The notes under the pieces: generated by a model
Seen by the model: the letters and a program-made list of their open reading frames with translations, nothing else
What the model was told of the DNA's origin: nothing
Database searches by the model: none
Program-made: the position numbers and the translations under genes
Shown here: positions 45,496 to 57,283 of the stretch, one piece after another
How the letters are laid out: every line of letters begins with the position of its first letter
Numbering within the stretch: position 1 is the first letter of the stretch
Origin: Ophiura sarsii
Lineage: Eukaryota > Echinodermata > Ophiuroidea > Amphilepidida > Ophiuridae
Length of the DNA: 64,000 bases
Reading direction: 5' to 3'
Assembly (NCBI GenBank): GCA_035610835.1
Contig: CM069459.1
Location: 61,102,923-61,166,922, forward strand

Positions 45496-45712
45496 TTACG
45501 CTTTTCACGCGGCAGGCGTCTGCAGACGACAGTTCCAAAATGTCACTAAATGTTTCAAAAATATCAAAATTATTGAATGTCATCACCATATTTGGAATCA
45601 CCATGAGAATTGCATTATAATCAGTACAAACATGCCTAGTATTGGTTCAGTAATTGTTGAGATAGACTTTGAAAGTTGAGAAAGGTTTCTGATGAATCTG
45701 TTTTGTATGATA
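45496..45712. mobile_element. ACACTTTCCACGCGG MITE, copy 4, inverted orientation
   Basis: CTTTTCACGCGGCAGGCGTC then TGCAGACGACAGTTCC open the element, and GAAAGGTTTCTGATGAATC lies near its far end. This is the family read in reverse. Confidence 0.75.
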
Positions 45713-46145
45713 TCAAACTAATAGACAAGTGGGAAGTGTCAAGGTTATCCCGCGACCATTTAAAATGCACCTGGACCATTATAATTTGTTTCACAATAAC
45801 GCAGTAGAGAGCACCATCGCGTGTATTTCAGATTATATTTACTTATCATACTGTCAATTCTCCGCCGTGTGTATACTTTCAAAACTTCAAAATGTGCTGC
45901 AGCCAATATAAGATCGCTCTACCTCCACCCTTTACTGTACGTGTAAGCTTCCAATAACTTTAGACTAAGCGGACTAAAAAAGGCTTTTCTATAAGGATTT
46001 AAAAAATAACTATGATTTAAGGTTTTATCAAAAAATAAAACGAAGGTATCCGTTAATACTTAATGCATTACATATAATAAAAAAAAATCAACGTGGAAGT
46101 GCGAGTTTACACAATCTTGGTCACGTAAGAGATGAAACGTAACCC

Positions 46146-46157
46146 TCGTCCTCCTAA

Positions 46158-46193
<36 letters not shown>

Positions 46194-46582
46194 CGCCGAT
46201 TGCGCTAAAACGCAAACGCAAATGACAGTGATCTATAGGGCGTCTAGGTGATCGCTTTTACATCCGTCAAAGTCTGATAGTAGGGGAGGGGATTGCCACC
46301 TTACAATTTTTTAAATCGCCATTTTTAAAAATATCTTAATTTGTTGGTCCTGAATATCATAGTTATGTTAGAAACACAATTTCCCTCACTTATAAGCAAA
46401 AAACGGTTGAAATTCCAATATTTATCGAAAATTTCATTTTTGGCAAATATTTCACTGTGCAGCGAATACGGCGGGATTTTGAGGTCAGCCATGTTTAGTG
46501 ACGTAATTATGACGTCATGCGTGTGATGTTTGTACTTGTTTTGAAATGTAATGAAAGAGGGGACCTCTAGCTATATCAATAA
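46146..46582 (+). repeat. Interspersed repeat with 35-base G run, copy 2
   Basis: Starts CTCGTCCTCCTAAGG and includes a G run at 46158-46192, then TCGCCGATTGCGCTAAAA, GACTTATAAGC-type words and GACGTCATGCGTG. It matches 25429-25785 (inverse) and 55523-55830. The Harbinger-type MITE at 46583 is inserted into its right part. Confidence 0.75.
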
Positions 46583-46735
46583 GGGCTGATATCCAAACTC
46601 TCAGCGGTGTTAGACCGGTATTACACCGATGTTATACCGGTATTACACCGATATTCTATACAAATATCGGTGTAATACCGGTATAACATCGGTGTAATAC
46701 CGGTGTAACACCGCTGAGAGTTTGGATATCAGCCC
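46583..46735. mobile_element. 153-bp near-perfect palindromic MITE, TAA target (PIF/Harbinger-like)
   Basis: GGGCTGATATCCAAACTCTC at 46583 is inverted exactly at the right end (46735). The arms are about 73 bp with one mismatch and a loop of about 7 bases. TAA flanks both sides (46580-46582, 46736-46738). A 3-bp TWA duplication with GGG ends is the PIF/Harbinger signature. The arms contain alternating ACCGGTATTACACCGAT units. Confidence 0.9.
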
Positions 46736-47068
46736 TAAGGATACTCTGCCTCTCGGTTTGGATTGTTTTAGAATCGGATAACTTATTTATGAGAATAAAA
46801 GGCTATTACGAGGAAAAAGTGTATAATGTATTTACGGCAAGCAAGGAATGACTAGAGAGAGAAGTATAAACAAAATAGGATTTATGGAATGTATGAAATA
46901 AATTGATTTTTCAACAGAATGCGTAGAAATATACAGAGAAAAAATATCTATCTATTATAATTTGTAAAAAAGCTGTAAATATATCACATACGGTATATTT
47001 AGTCCTGGCTGCTCCCCAAATGAAACATTGAAGTTGGTCAATGTACATAGGCCTACTATGGAACAAGA

Positions 47069-47297
47069 ATTACGCGGCTATTCATTTTACCATATACAAA
47101 ACAGATTGTTCAGAAACCTTTTCCAACCTTCAAAGTGTATCTTAAGCATTACTGAACCAATACTATAGGCATGATTGTACTTATTGTACACGGTGATTCC
47201 AAATTTGGTGATGAAAGTCATTAATGTTGACATTTTTAAACATTTTGTGAACTTTTGGAATGTCGTCTGCAGACGCTTGCCGCGTCGAAAGTGTTAA
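47069..47297. mobile_element. ACACTTTCCACGCGG MITE, copy 5, left end eroded
   Basis: Starts ATTACGCGGCTATTC, contains TTCAGAAACCTTTTCC, CATTACTGAACCAATACTA and GTCGTCTGCAGACGCTTGCC, and ends GTCGAAAGTGTTAAG. Confidence 0.8.
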
Positions 47298-47481
47298 GAT
47301 GACCACTAACAGATGCATCACATTCCACGCCATTTGACACATGAATTAAAACTCTAATAAAACACGGATTTCTTCAAATATTACATATTACGTTTATTAA
47401 TGTTATGCTTTGAAAATGCTTTGAAAATATCCAGTTAATAGGCAGACAACAGGGAGTATTGCAGCCAGAATAAACTACATA

Positions 47482-48153
47482 CAGGGTGAGTAAAAAAAGT
47501 GTACTCAACTTTGGCATCGTATCTCATAAAAACTGTGCAAAAATTGCACAGATCTTTTTATTGAGGCAGATGGGTTATCTCATTAGCTTTCTAAAGAATA
47601 TTAGTTGGTTGAAATGGGTTGTGGTAAACATAATTATTGTATGCCTATTTGCGTAAAAAAACCAAAATTTGCGATATTTTCTCTTTTAAGATCTATTGAA
47701 TTCCACCATTGAAAACGGTCCACACATTAGTCCGAGCTGAGTCTGACTATCACAAAAGCCATATTTTGTTGTTGTTGTTGCTACATTTATGTAATAATGA
47801 CATTGCTGTGTCATTATTTCGCATTTAATGTTTGAAAAACTAACTGAGAATGTTTGATTTGTCTTTATCAGTTAGCTATTGTGTACCATACATGAACCCA
47901 CTTGATCATTAATATCCAGCATTATTGAGTAAAATATTCAATATTGTGTTCGGTTTCAAAATGCAGTAACTTTAAAATTTACCAAAATAGTCATATCTGG
48001 TAAACGGTACCATGAAATGTCATGATTCTTTTTGCTGATGATAGTGAATTATACATGCATCTATTACAACATACATTGGGTGCCTTCATATTCTGATAAT
48101 AAATATATGTAACAATTATTTTACTCTGAATACACTTTTTTCGACTCACCCTG
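47482..48153. mobile_element. 672-bp TA-flanked element, CAGGGTGAGT ends (mariner-like MITE)
   Basis: CAGGGTGAGTAAAAAAAGTG (47482) is inverted at CACTTTTTTCGACTCACCCTG (ending 48153), with TA on both sides. Tc1/mariner-type TIR and target. The interior is non-coding: no DD34D-like frame was seen. Confidence 0.85.
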
Positions 48154-48159
48154 TACAAT

Positions 48160-49278
48160 GCCTTCATATCGGGGCATATTATTGAATGCATTGCATTGCA
48201 CACATCCTTGGCCATAACTGACGCTTACAATACAATTATATGGTTTCCCCTCAAGAGCCTTTCATATAAAATGTTATTAAACGTAAAAGCTTTTTAACTC
48301 GATACCTGCTTTATTCGATTCACATAATAGGATAAGAGATTTGATATTACCAGATGGACAAGGCAGAGAGACCTAGATATATATTGCATTATTGGTTTAC
48401 TCGTCAATGGCTCAATAGTTATTAAATGGACAGTCCAGGCAACATGGAAATGATTTCATATGAGACATTTGGCAAAACCTTCTTTAAGTGCTGTAATGCA
48501 ATTATTTTTCACTAGTTGTAATATAAATGATTTATTTCTCAAACTTACATAAATTCAGACCGCGTATACATTTGGTGATAATGTGCTGTCTTTCGATGGG
48601 GTATCTTCCGAAATCCACGACTATATCGGTTGACTGCTCGTAAAAATGGTAAATACTCTTAGCGTACGTATGGAATATAATATTATCAAATTATGACTCT
48701 GATCATCTGATAGCGTAGCTTCTTCTCTATTCAGCGTATATCACAAATATAACCGCTTATACATGAGGTGCAATTGTCCATAATGGAACATTTATAACAA
48801 TACTGTCAGTATACGATTAATTCAGATACCTTATGATCAACTTAGACCGGGTTGTATAAATATAAAACAAAGAGGCAAGGCCAACAAAAATGGTTGTAAT
48901 GGCGTAACATGCCATTGACATTTAGGGTAGGGTGGGCGAGATTTGTTTATTTTTTATTTCGAATTTTTAAAATACTAAATTTGATCTCACAGATTCCAAT
49001 AAATATCACGATGCCGTTTGCGATCGTCAGATTTACTGTGTACTATATTCCTTTTGATGAGGAGCACCAAAGATTGTTTATTTTATTTATTTTTGTTCTT
49101 GTTTGATATTTTGATTTTTGTTTTAATTTTTCTTCTGCAAAAAAAAGAGAGATAAACATAGTTAGTATAGGGGGTACATCAGGTTCGGGCCGGTTACGAC
49201 AATACAACAACAAATTGTTGGCCTAAGCATTATTTATGTTGACCATTTCCTTAAGATACATATAGTATTTTGTCCTTT
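48160..49278. other. 3' flank of gene 3
   Basis: No gene recognised. AATAAA signals on the minus strand at 49077-49087 (read as TTTATTTTATT on plus) lie about 195 bases past the stop of receptor gene 3. Confidence 0.45.
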
Positions 49279-50433
49279 TTAAGCTTCCGGTTTCTGAAGA
49301 ATGCGGGTAACATGTTCCTTCGGCAACATCTTTCCAGCAGCTCTCTTTTTCTGTTTTTCTAACGTGATATACATTCTATCAGTACTTTGTCTATTGATAT
49401 CAACCTCTGAATAGATACCTTCCGGTAGCTGTCTTCCTGGCATGTACCCAGCATGACATGCTCTTGGTAAGTCACGGTATTTGAAAAACAAAATCACAAC
49501 CCATACACATAGGATGAGAGCTGTGATGCCTGCTACTATTGTGGCAATAGTCCAATATGTAGCAGTAGTAGACACGGACAAGCATACTGTTCTACAATCA
49601 TCCGGTGTTAGTTTAACATTGTTATCTGTTTTATCAAGCGATGTTATCAATGTACTACTCGGTGTGAAAACCTCTGTATCGTGGAATGGATCTGTGATGT
49701 CATTATCATTGTCCCCAGGTAGGTTCTGAATCTGTATAGGACCAATATGGCATGTCCGAGAAACATCCGGGAATGCGACACTTTGTATCGTACATATAAA
49801 AATTAACCCTTCGTTACGTTTCCATACTCTGAAAGAAACGTGCGAATATACTCGACCGTTCCGTGTGGTTGTTACACTATTTGGGACAATGTCCGTGACC
49901 CCAGTTCGACTCCACGTGATGTCAACTTCTGGATTACCTTTATCGGAACTGCATGACAGGGAAAGTTCCGTCCCAATTTTAACATCGGATACGTCAACGT
50001 CGTTACACACCGGGTCTGTATCATCTGGAAAATACTTTGTCCGTAGTGTCACAGACACAGTCGGTAAAGTCCTTCCGTTACCAATAACATTGCTTATCTT
50101 GCACATATAGTCTCCTTCATCGGCTCGCGTCACATCCATTATGCTTAAAAAGTACACCGAAGATCCATCAAGTAACTGACGTACTGCTAAAAACACCCGG
50201 TCATCCATATCCTCGACGAGAGTTTCATCTACTGATATACGTTTAGGCACATCGCCTGTTAGTTGTCTAAGGATGGCGACCTCTTCTCCAGATCCTAGCT
50301 CCCATACCTGGCAGTGTAGTGCGAAGATACCGCCAGATTCGACGGGATTCACAGGGGTGGTGGACTCCAAACGAACGTCCGAGTAAACACGTGGGAACTG
50401 TAAGCAAGCGAGTACAAGAAGAAGCGAATACAT
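49279..50433 (-). CDS. IgSF type I receptor, paralogue 3 (complete ITAM-like tail)
   Basis: A 384-residue receptor with its start at ATG 50431-50433 (A at -3), opening a compact signal peptide (MYSLLLVLACLQFP, cleavage near residue 18). Ig domain 1: C41, L55 in the Trp position, DEGDYMC ending at C111. Ig domain 2: C161, W174, C214, plus C143 and C228 as a probable second disulfide. A Thr/Asp-rich stalk, C280xxxC284, and a helix at about 294-317. The tail has YMPG (Y330), YSEV (Y341) and YITL (Y355), separated so that the signature is YxxV-x10-YxxL. In ITAMs paired YxxL/I motifs recruit tandem-SH2 kinases; whether this tail does so is an inference. The Lys/Arg-rich C-terminus is the longest of the four. 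Single exon, no anomalies. Confidence 0.93.
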   Translation of the reverse strand: MYSLLLVLACLQFPRVYSDVRLESTTPVNPVESGGIFALHCQVWELGSGEEVAILRQLTGDVPKRISVDETLVEDMDDRVFLAVRQLLDGSSVYFLSIMDVTRADEGDYMCKISNVIGNGRTLPTVSVTLRTKYFPDDTDPVCNDVDVSDVKIGTELSLSCSSDKGNPEVDITWSRTGVTDIVPNSVTTTRNGRVYSHVSFRVWKRNEGLIFICTIQSVAFPDVSRTCHIGPIQIQNLPGDNDNDITDPFHDTEVFTPSSTLITSLDKTDNNVKLTPDDCRTVCLSVSTTATYWTIATIVAGITALILCVWVVILFFKYRDLPRACHAGYMPGRQLPEGIYSEVDINRQSTDRMYITLEKQKKRAAGKMLPKEHVTRILQKPEA

Positions 50434-53400
50434 TCTTGTTGCTGATCAGATAATGTTTTGTCAACCAGGATCAGGTACGAGATCTTTGTTATCGTGTAGT
50501 TGATATGTTAGTCCGCTTTACAGGATTCGGTGACAGCGAGCAACGTAGTAAAATGTCTTCAACACCATGTGTGTCCAGTTTGATCTATCCCCATACTTCG
50601 GCAATAAGTGTTAAGGTATGAGCCATCATCCACACAATTGCTAAATACCGTTAAAGTAAAAATGAGTTGGCTGTCGAATCAAGGAAAGATCCTCAATAAC
50701 GTATAGCAAGGAGCTACCAATAATGTCCGAAAATGTCCACTATCAAAAAGCCCAGCAGTGTTTTACTCAACTCGATTGCATGCGATAGTAATAAAACACC
50801 ACGCAAAGACCTCGACAATATAACCACGTCTTAATCTTTCATGCAGTGCGAACTTTATGAAGAGTCTCCAAAACGCTACTACTACTGTTCTGCATTGACG
50901 TTAATTTATCGCTTTAATCACATTAGTTCGCCATTCGCAACGCTGAACACTTATATAAATGGCGTGCAATAACCGGCAGCGAGAAGTACCGTCGAGTAGC
51001 CGTCAAGTAATTTGTTTGCCTGCTTTACACCTGCACACCTGGGCGCCTGTGTCTCGGATACTTGTATTTACTATGAAAGTACCCCCGATCTCCTCGGCGA
51101 GGGTAACCACTAATAATCACAAACTCAACGCTCGATCGCTAGTGGACGACAATTTTAGCAAATATTAAACGAGCCAATAAATTATCAGAGAATTGACTTT
51201 CTACTAACCGTCCGATAGTGTAACTGGACGATTGTCAAGTGCCTCAACTATTATCTCAATAATAAATAGCGTCGTTGATGATAGATGTTCTGAATCATTT
51301 ATTACTAGCGTTTTGGTACGAGTGTGACTTGCGGCGTTTCAGCGGTCAAGTGGAAAATGGCTGTAGTCGAGCATCGTTTTAATAGAGTTATCAAGGCGCA
51401 TTATCTGGGTTTATCATGTACATCCGCCAGGCGTCTCGTAATTACAATGCTCAAGGCGGACATTTTCCTAAGGCAGCGCTGCTCTTGTTATTTCTTGGCA
51501 TTTGTTAGAGATGAAGTGGATGACTTCTTGTGCGAGAATCATTTTAACCATCTATATAACATAATTATAGTTTACCACATATTAAAGTAATTTGATCAAG
51601 TTAAATCGTTGAAATATCGAATCTTGTTATGTAGACATTCTATGGATAGAACTATCTCTCGCTAAATCGAGTGAAATACCCTGTTTAGTGTAATCTATAA
51701 CCGTAACCCATTTGTACCAATTTGTCAGAGGATACCACCCCACTCTAATTTATAACATACCACATTATAGGCACCACAGTATACAGTAGGCTGTTCACAA
51801 TATTTAATTGTCCTGTTCTTCTTCTACTGTTTACCTGTGGTCCATCTAACAACATACATTCCAGAAGGTCATGTTTCCATCTAACACTGAACACAGTATA
51901 GCGGTAAGAGTTTGCCGCACTGATTTAACTTACATACCATTTTTCTATAAATGCAATGGCTGCCCCTGTAGGTACTTGAATTGTATTTATAAATTACTTA
52001 ACATTTAAATAACCATAAGTATGCCATCGAGCAGCTATCTTGTATATAGTATACTTGATATCGTCAATGACTCCTAAGTCAACGTTTTATGTTGTGATTT
52101 TAGAAGACGCATTGTTATCTCAAGGTTTGTACTTATGGGTAATAACCGTACCTGAAGCGTTGATTATGCGACTGCTCAACTCGTTTTCAAGCAAATGATA
52201 ACACGTGGTAAATTAAGAATAACAAGCATTTTGTGAGGAGCTCATATGATTTGCCAAAGATGAATTAATGCACTACTAGGCATGGGAGTTTTGATAGATT
52301 TTCACGAGTCACGTTGATAAAACAAATACCATTGAAAGTCAAAGGGAACAAAGAGAAAAAGAAGATGCAAAAGACTTATTTGAATGGAGAGGAGACCTTA
52401 ATTATTGAACTTCGTGCCATGAAATAGTTGAAAACAACGTTGGCGTGATAATAATGAACTATGATACATAACGTGGTTAGGAACGATACAATTATAAGAT
52501 ATTTCGAATTTAAAAAATATCATCAACACTCTCGGGATCGAAAGAAGTATTGTCATTTCACCAACTGACATGAAAAGCAATTTAAAAATAATTAATATCT
52601 ACATTTCCTTTTACTTGATTCTCGATTTAAACCCTTTTGACAATCGACATGCATTTAATCCAACTAAAATTGCCCATCAGATTTTTATTTACGAGGCTAA
52701 CTCTCACCAATGGAAGCTGTTTCTTCACAGCCGATGGTAGTTCTTGTTCAGTACTCCGGTAGATAATACATTGTGCATGTACAAAATGACCCAGGCCGAT
52801 GGATCATGTAGTTACCTATTGGAATACGGGTTCTGGCTTTAGAACTAAGAGCATGTCATCATCGGTATAAAGGATACATCATTATAGCAATGACATCAAA
52901 TGAACTCCGCTCACTCGGCCAGAGCCCTCCGGTAATAAATGAGCAGCGTCCGACACTTATTATCCCCCCTTTTCAAATACATTATAGCACAAGATAGCCA
53001 CTATATTTGACATCTTGATATAGTACACACCATTGGGAATTCAAATTAATGATTAGTGTGATTCATGAGCTGATTAAGTTAAGGCTGCGGTAAAAAAGTG
53101 GTGAACCTTTGTACTGTAAATAATTCAAAAGAAAATGTCAGGATTCAGAAGGGTTGCGAGCATCTTCACTTGGCGATGTGTCAGAAAGTACAATCCACGG
53201 ATTGAAAGTATCGGGTTTTGATACACGCACTTTAATTAAAGCATTGATCCCTGTTCCATCATTAAGATGGCCAAGTAGAGAACCTTAATTACAGTTTGAT
53301 TCGATGGTCTTTCTATACTCTGTTTCACCCCAAGTTTGCAAAACTGTAAATCGTTACAGTTTGCAAACGCTTTATGGGACAATGACAGTTTCAAAAGGTT

Positions 53401-53914
53401 CAACTTACTGCATATGCCTACACGTCCAGATCCTAATACAATTGCACGCGTACTCCAATACACAAGATTACATATATTTTTGTCAGACCGTTGTCCGTTT
53501 TTTCCCGAAAAGTTGAAAATGCTTTATTTGTCAAAATCTGGTGACCAATCTTGGATAATGTACAACTCATGTCAAATAGTTGCAAACAAAATTTAGACTG
53601 TGCTTAATAACAATAACAACAATTTGAAACACCATGATCGTGTATTTCAACCTACAGTAAAATGTAAGTTAGAGTATCTCGTATACATTATAAATACTTG
53701 TTACTAAACAGATGTTTTGTAAATAAACAAATGTGAGGGAAAAATTCCAATTCAAACAATACATAGTTAGTTAGAATGTCAACATTTCCAAAAGAAAAGA
53801 AGAAAAAACACATCCCCCACCGGTTTTTCTGGAATGTAGAGAATTTGTGTAGGTATTCTTTCGTACGATGAAAACTTGTTTTTCCCTGTTTTGAAAATTA
53901 AAAGCGGACACAAG
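50434..53914. other. Upstream of gene 3, nothing recognised
   Basis: About 3.5 kb with no supportable exon, RNA gene or repeat. A 46-codon minus-strand stretch near 53130-53290 has natural-looking composition but no recognised motif. Confidence 0.45.
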
Positions 53915-54260
53915 GAAAAGTGAACTTCAGATCCCAGATTCTCGACTGCACTAGTATCGTCCGAAACTGGAACACCCAGTATTCCAGTGTTCCAGTATCG
54001 GTCGATACTGGGACACAATTAAGAACCGGTATCGTTCAATACTGGGACAGATCACTACTGGTAGCATGTATACCAGTATCGCCCGATACAGGAACATAAA
54101 AACGTTCCAGTATCGCTCGATACTAGAACACAATTGGTGTTCAAGTATCGGCCGATAATGGAACAATAAAATTTTACCAGTATCGAGAGATACTGGCAAA
54201 TTTCATGTGCCAGTATCGTGCGATACTAGTATACCAATATCTGGGACCTAAAGTACACGT
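53915..54260. repeat. Palindrome array, copy B
   Basis: Homologous to copy A. Dyads such as CCAGTATCGGTCGATACTGG, CCAGTATCGCTCGATACTAG and CCAGTATCGAGAGATACTGG occur, separated by the same spacers in the same order (GAACACCCAG, GGAACATAAAAACGTTCC, ACACAATTGGTGTT, GAACAATAAAAT). Flanking similarity to copy C begins at CAGATTCTCGACTGC (53934). Confidence 0.88.
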
Positions 54261-54965
54261 TATCCATTTCTGTACTGGCCAGTTACAACTAGCGTATAAA
54301 TGTCAGTCATTTTAACAAATCAACCACCGTTCAGATTATAACCACCGTTTCGACACACACCCACACCCACATACCGTAGATGAGCAGGTTGAATCATATT
54401 ACATGATATGTCCACATTCGTAATGGCCAAACGGTCTCTGATAGTCCGTATGTAACGTAAACCGACACAGCACACTCAATGTTAGATCCAATATCATCGT
54501 CAGTAATAGCCAAGGCAATCACGGAAGGCTATACGTGACCTCGGTTATACCAAGTTACTTCCGTGGTTAAACGCGACGCAATCAGATATATCTGGCAGAA
54601 TTTAAGCTCGAGTAAAGTTACCAAAAGTTTACCATACCTAAGGCGTGGGGATATCACTTTCTGGATCAGTTAAATGTCGATCATGGCGCAATAACCTATA
54701 GGATAGGAATAGATATGGAATGCAATAAATGAATTGTTCAACATTGATACAAAATGGGGAAGGATGACTATGTTATCCCAGAACCAGGTCACTTGCTACA
54801 GTCTTAGAATTATTAGAATGCATTTATAACTTATCCAAATAGTACAAGAACTTCATCCAGAAAAAACCCAGTTTGGAGTTTTTTGTTTGTTTGTATGTGT
54901 ACGTTGGTGGGCGGGGTGTGTATTACTCATCCTAATGTATGTTATTTTGGATTCCGAATATTTCG
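54261..54965. other. Intergenic, nothing recognised
   Basis: About 700 bp between palindrome array copies B and C, with no gene or repeat supported. Confidence 0.5.
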
Positions 54966-54969
54966 GAAA

Positions 54970-55270
54970 AATTGTACTTTCCTTAGGTCACAGATTCTGG
55001 ACTGTAAAAGTATTGTCCGATACTCTGGAGCACCAAATTTTGTTCGATATTGGTACAAAGTCAGTGTTCCAGTATCGGCCGACACTGGCACATACAGAAT
55101 GTATCGGGCGATACTGGAACATAAAACGTTCAAGTATCGACCGATACTGGAACATAGTTTGGTGTTCCAGTCTCGACCGATACACTAAAATCATACCATA
55201 GTATTAAGCGATACTGGCAACGTTTATGTTTCAGTATTGAACAGTACTGGTATACCAATACCAAGTACAT
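54970..55270. repeat. Palindrome array, copy C (shorter, more diverged)
   Basis: Begins near CAGATTCTGGACTG (54991), followed by dyads including CCAGTATCGGCCGACACTGG and a GATACTGGAAC-type unit. It lacks about two units present in copy A. The end TATACCAATACCAAGTACA parallels the ends of A and B. Confidence 0.85.
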
Positions 55271-55280
55271 ATTTCTTGTA

Positions 55281-55901
55281 TAGGGTGTCTCAAAAAAAAG
55301 CCCGTGCATGTGTTTACCCAACTTATTGACCATGAACATCTATTGTATGGTGTAACAATTATATACATATTGATAGCCCAAACGCTTAGCTTTCATATGC
55401 CGTTAATTTCATCTAATTTGGTTTTGTCAATCCTGAGATATGATCAATTAACTAAAGCTACCTAAAATCGACGTTGTGCCACTTTTACAGAAAGAATGCT
55501 TAAGATAAGCATTAAAACCTCGTCCTCCTAAGGGAGAGGGGTCGCCGATTGCGCTAAAATGCAAAGAACAGTGACCTAGGGCGTCTAGGTGATCGCTTTT
55601 ACATACCATGTGCTCATTTTGTCCGAGGGTGCCACCTTACCCGGGTGGTAGGGTAAGCCGTCAAAGTCCTATAGTAGGGGGGGGGGGGTTGCCACCTATA
55701 TTATGGCCTATATTTCACTGATGTCCAGCGAATAGGGCGGGATTTTGAGGTCGGCCATGTTTGGTGACGTCATTGTGACGTCATGCGTGGGATATTTATA
55801 TTTGTTTTGGTATAGATAGATAGAAGGAATCTCTAGCTATACCATGGTACCCAAATAAGCATACACTGCATTTCGGATTGATTTTTTTAGGGGGTGGTAG
55901 C

Positions 55902-55953
<52 letters not shown>

Positions 55954-56162
55954 TCCGGAGTAACCCTTTCTATTCATTGCATAATGTAAAATGGCACAAC
56001 GTCGAATTTATTAGCTTTATAGTTATTAGTCATATCTCAAGATTGACAAAACCAAATCAGATGAAATAAACCATCAATATGTATACAGTTGTTACACCAA
56101 ATTTTATAAGTTCATGGTCAATAAGTTGGGTTAACACGTGCACGGTTTTTTTAGACAACCTG
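55281..56162. mobile_element. TA-flanked foldback element split by a nested repeat
   Basis: TAGGGTGTCTCAAAAAAAAG (55281) is inverted near 56140-56162 (TTTTTTTAGACAACCTG). The arms of roughly 200 bp pair through CCCAACTTATTGACCATGAA and TTGGTTTTGTCAATCCTGAG and their inverses. Bases 55523 to about 55965 between the arms belong to another repeat family, inserted later. TA flanks both ends. Confidence 0.8.
55523..55965 (+). repeat. Interspersed repeat with homopolymer runs, copy 3, nested
   Basis: Starts CTCGTCCTCCTAAGGGAGAG and follows copy 2 through TCGCCGATTGCGCTAAAA, GCCGTCAAAGTC and GTGACGTCATGCGTG. It ends in a C run at 55904-55951 (48 bases), one of the longest homopolymers in the window. 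The proline run on the plus strand is an artefact. Confidence 0.75.
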
Positions 56163-57280
56163 TATAGGTAATTCTTGTTTTGGGAAGAAATCTTACGTAA
56201 TATATCAAGTGAATCTCACCCATTATAATTATATGATTTGGGGTTCGTTAAACAATATTCGACGTCCTAAGTATGACACTATTAACAATGTATTTCTTAA
56301 CCCTGATTCATACTTTAAGACTCTATTGATTATATAGAGGTATCGTTTGCCAACAAGAAAACCAAATACCCTCAACCATTCCTCAATCAACACCCGATGA
56401 ATGTGTAATTGACCATTATCATGAGTATGGGTTCTCCACGTTCCAGTTCAATTTATGAGTCAGAGGACCAGTATCCTTAGAGCCATCAGTGTGACGTCAG
56501 TGCGTATTGAAGTGATATACGCAATCATAAACCGTGAGTCGTCTGTAATTGCAAAACAATATACGCTAACGCATTAAGATCACGCGCGGAATAAGCTATG
56601 CGCATTTGAATACGCTCTTACGTGCTATTTTACTTTTTAAAGTGTAGTCAGGCGTCGTTATGCTATGGACAAACTTCCCCCAAAGCGGTCGTTAACCCCC
56701 TGGGCACTACCGGCCTATTTAACAATGCTTATGGAAGATAGGCGTGTCTGGAGAGCCATTGTTAATGCCCGACAGAAGTCGCCGGAGTGAGTGAGTGAGT
56801 GATGATTAGTTAATTTCCAGATATACTCATTAGAATGCAACGCATTGTTACTTGGAAAAGGACAGCTCAGGACAGAGTGAAATGGAAAATTGATGAAGAG
56901 GCCTTCCTTCTGCAGTGGGGTGAAATAGGCTAGATAGTAGACTCATTAGAATAACCAATTGAAATACTGCTTCTAAAATAGTTCACTCCAGTCTTTAGCA
57001 GGGATACAATTATTCTAACAATGTTTCTCATTGGTGCAATAAATGATGTATCCATCTTTCTGCCCAATCGGCCGGGGGTTCTCAGGGGGTTAACCCGTAA
57101 GTGCACACCGGAAGCTTTTATAAAATAAACCGCGCGTCTTGATTGGTCAAACGTTGAAATCACATCGCGCATGTTTGTATGACACTGTGGCTATAGGATA
57201 AAGTATTAGTACATGGTCATTGACCATCACGGTATTCCTTGTTCCAACAGAGATAGAGATGATGAGTTAGATGAGCTGTA
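56163..57280. other. Intergenic, nothing recognised
   Basis: About 1.1 kb; no gene or repeat supported. Confidence 0.5.
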
Positions 57281-57283
57281 GTA

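Noticed and set aside
51324..51590. 88-codon plus-strand open frame
   Set aside because: No ATG start, no recognisable motif and no supporting signals.
53130..53290. Minus-strand 46-codon stretch including GTGINALIKVRVSKPDTF
   Set aside because: Composition looks protein-like, but no family is recognised and no convincing splice acceptor or start is present.
55878..56069. Poly-proline frame
   Set aside because: Translation of a C homopolymer inside a repeat.
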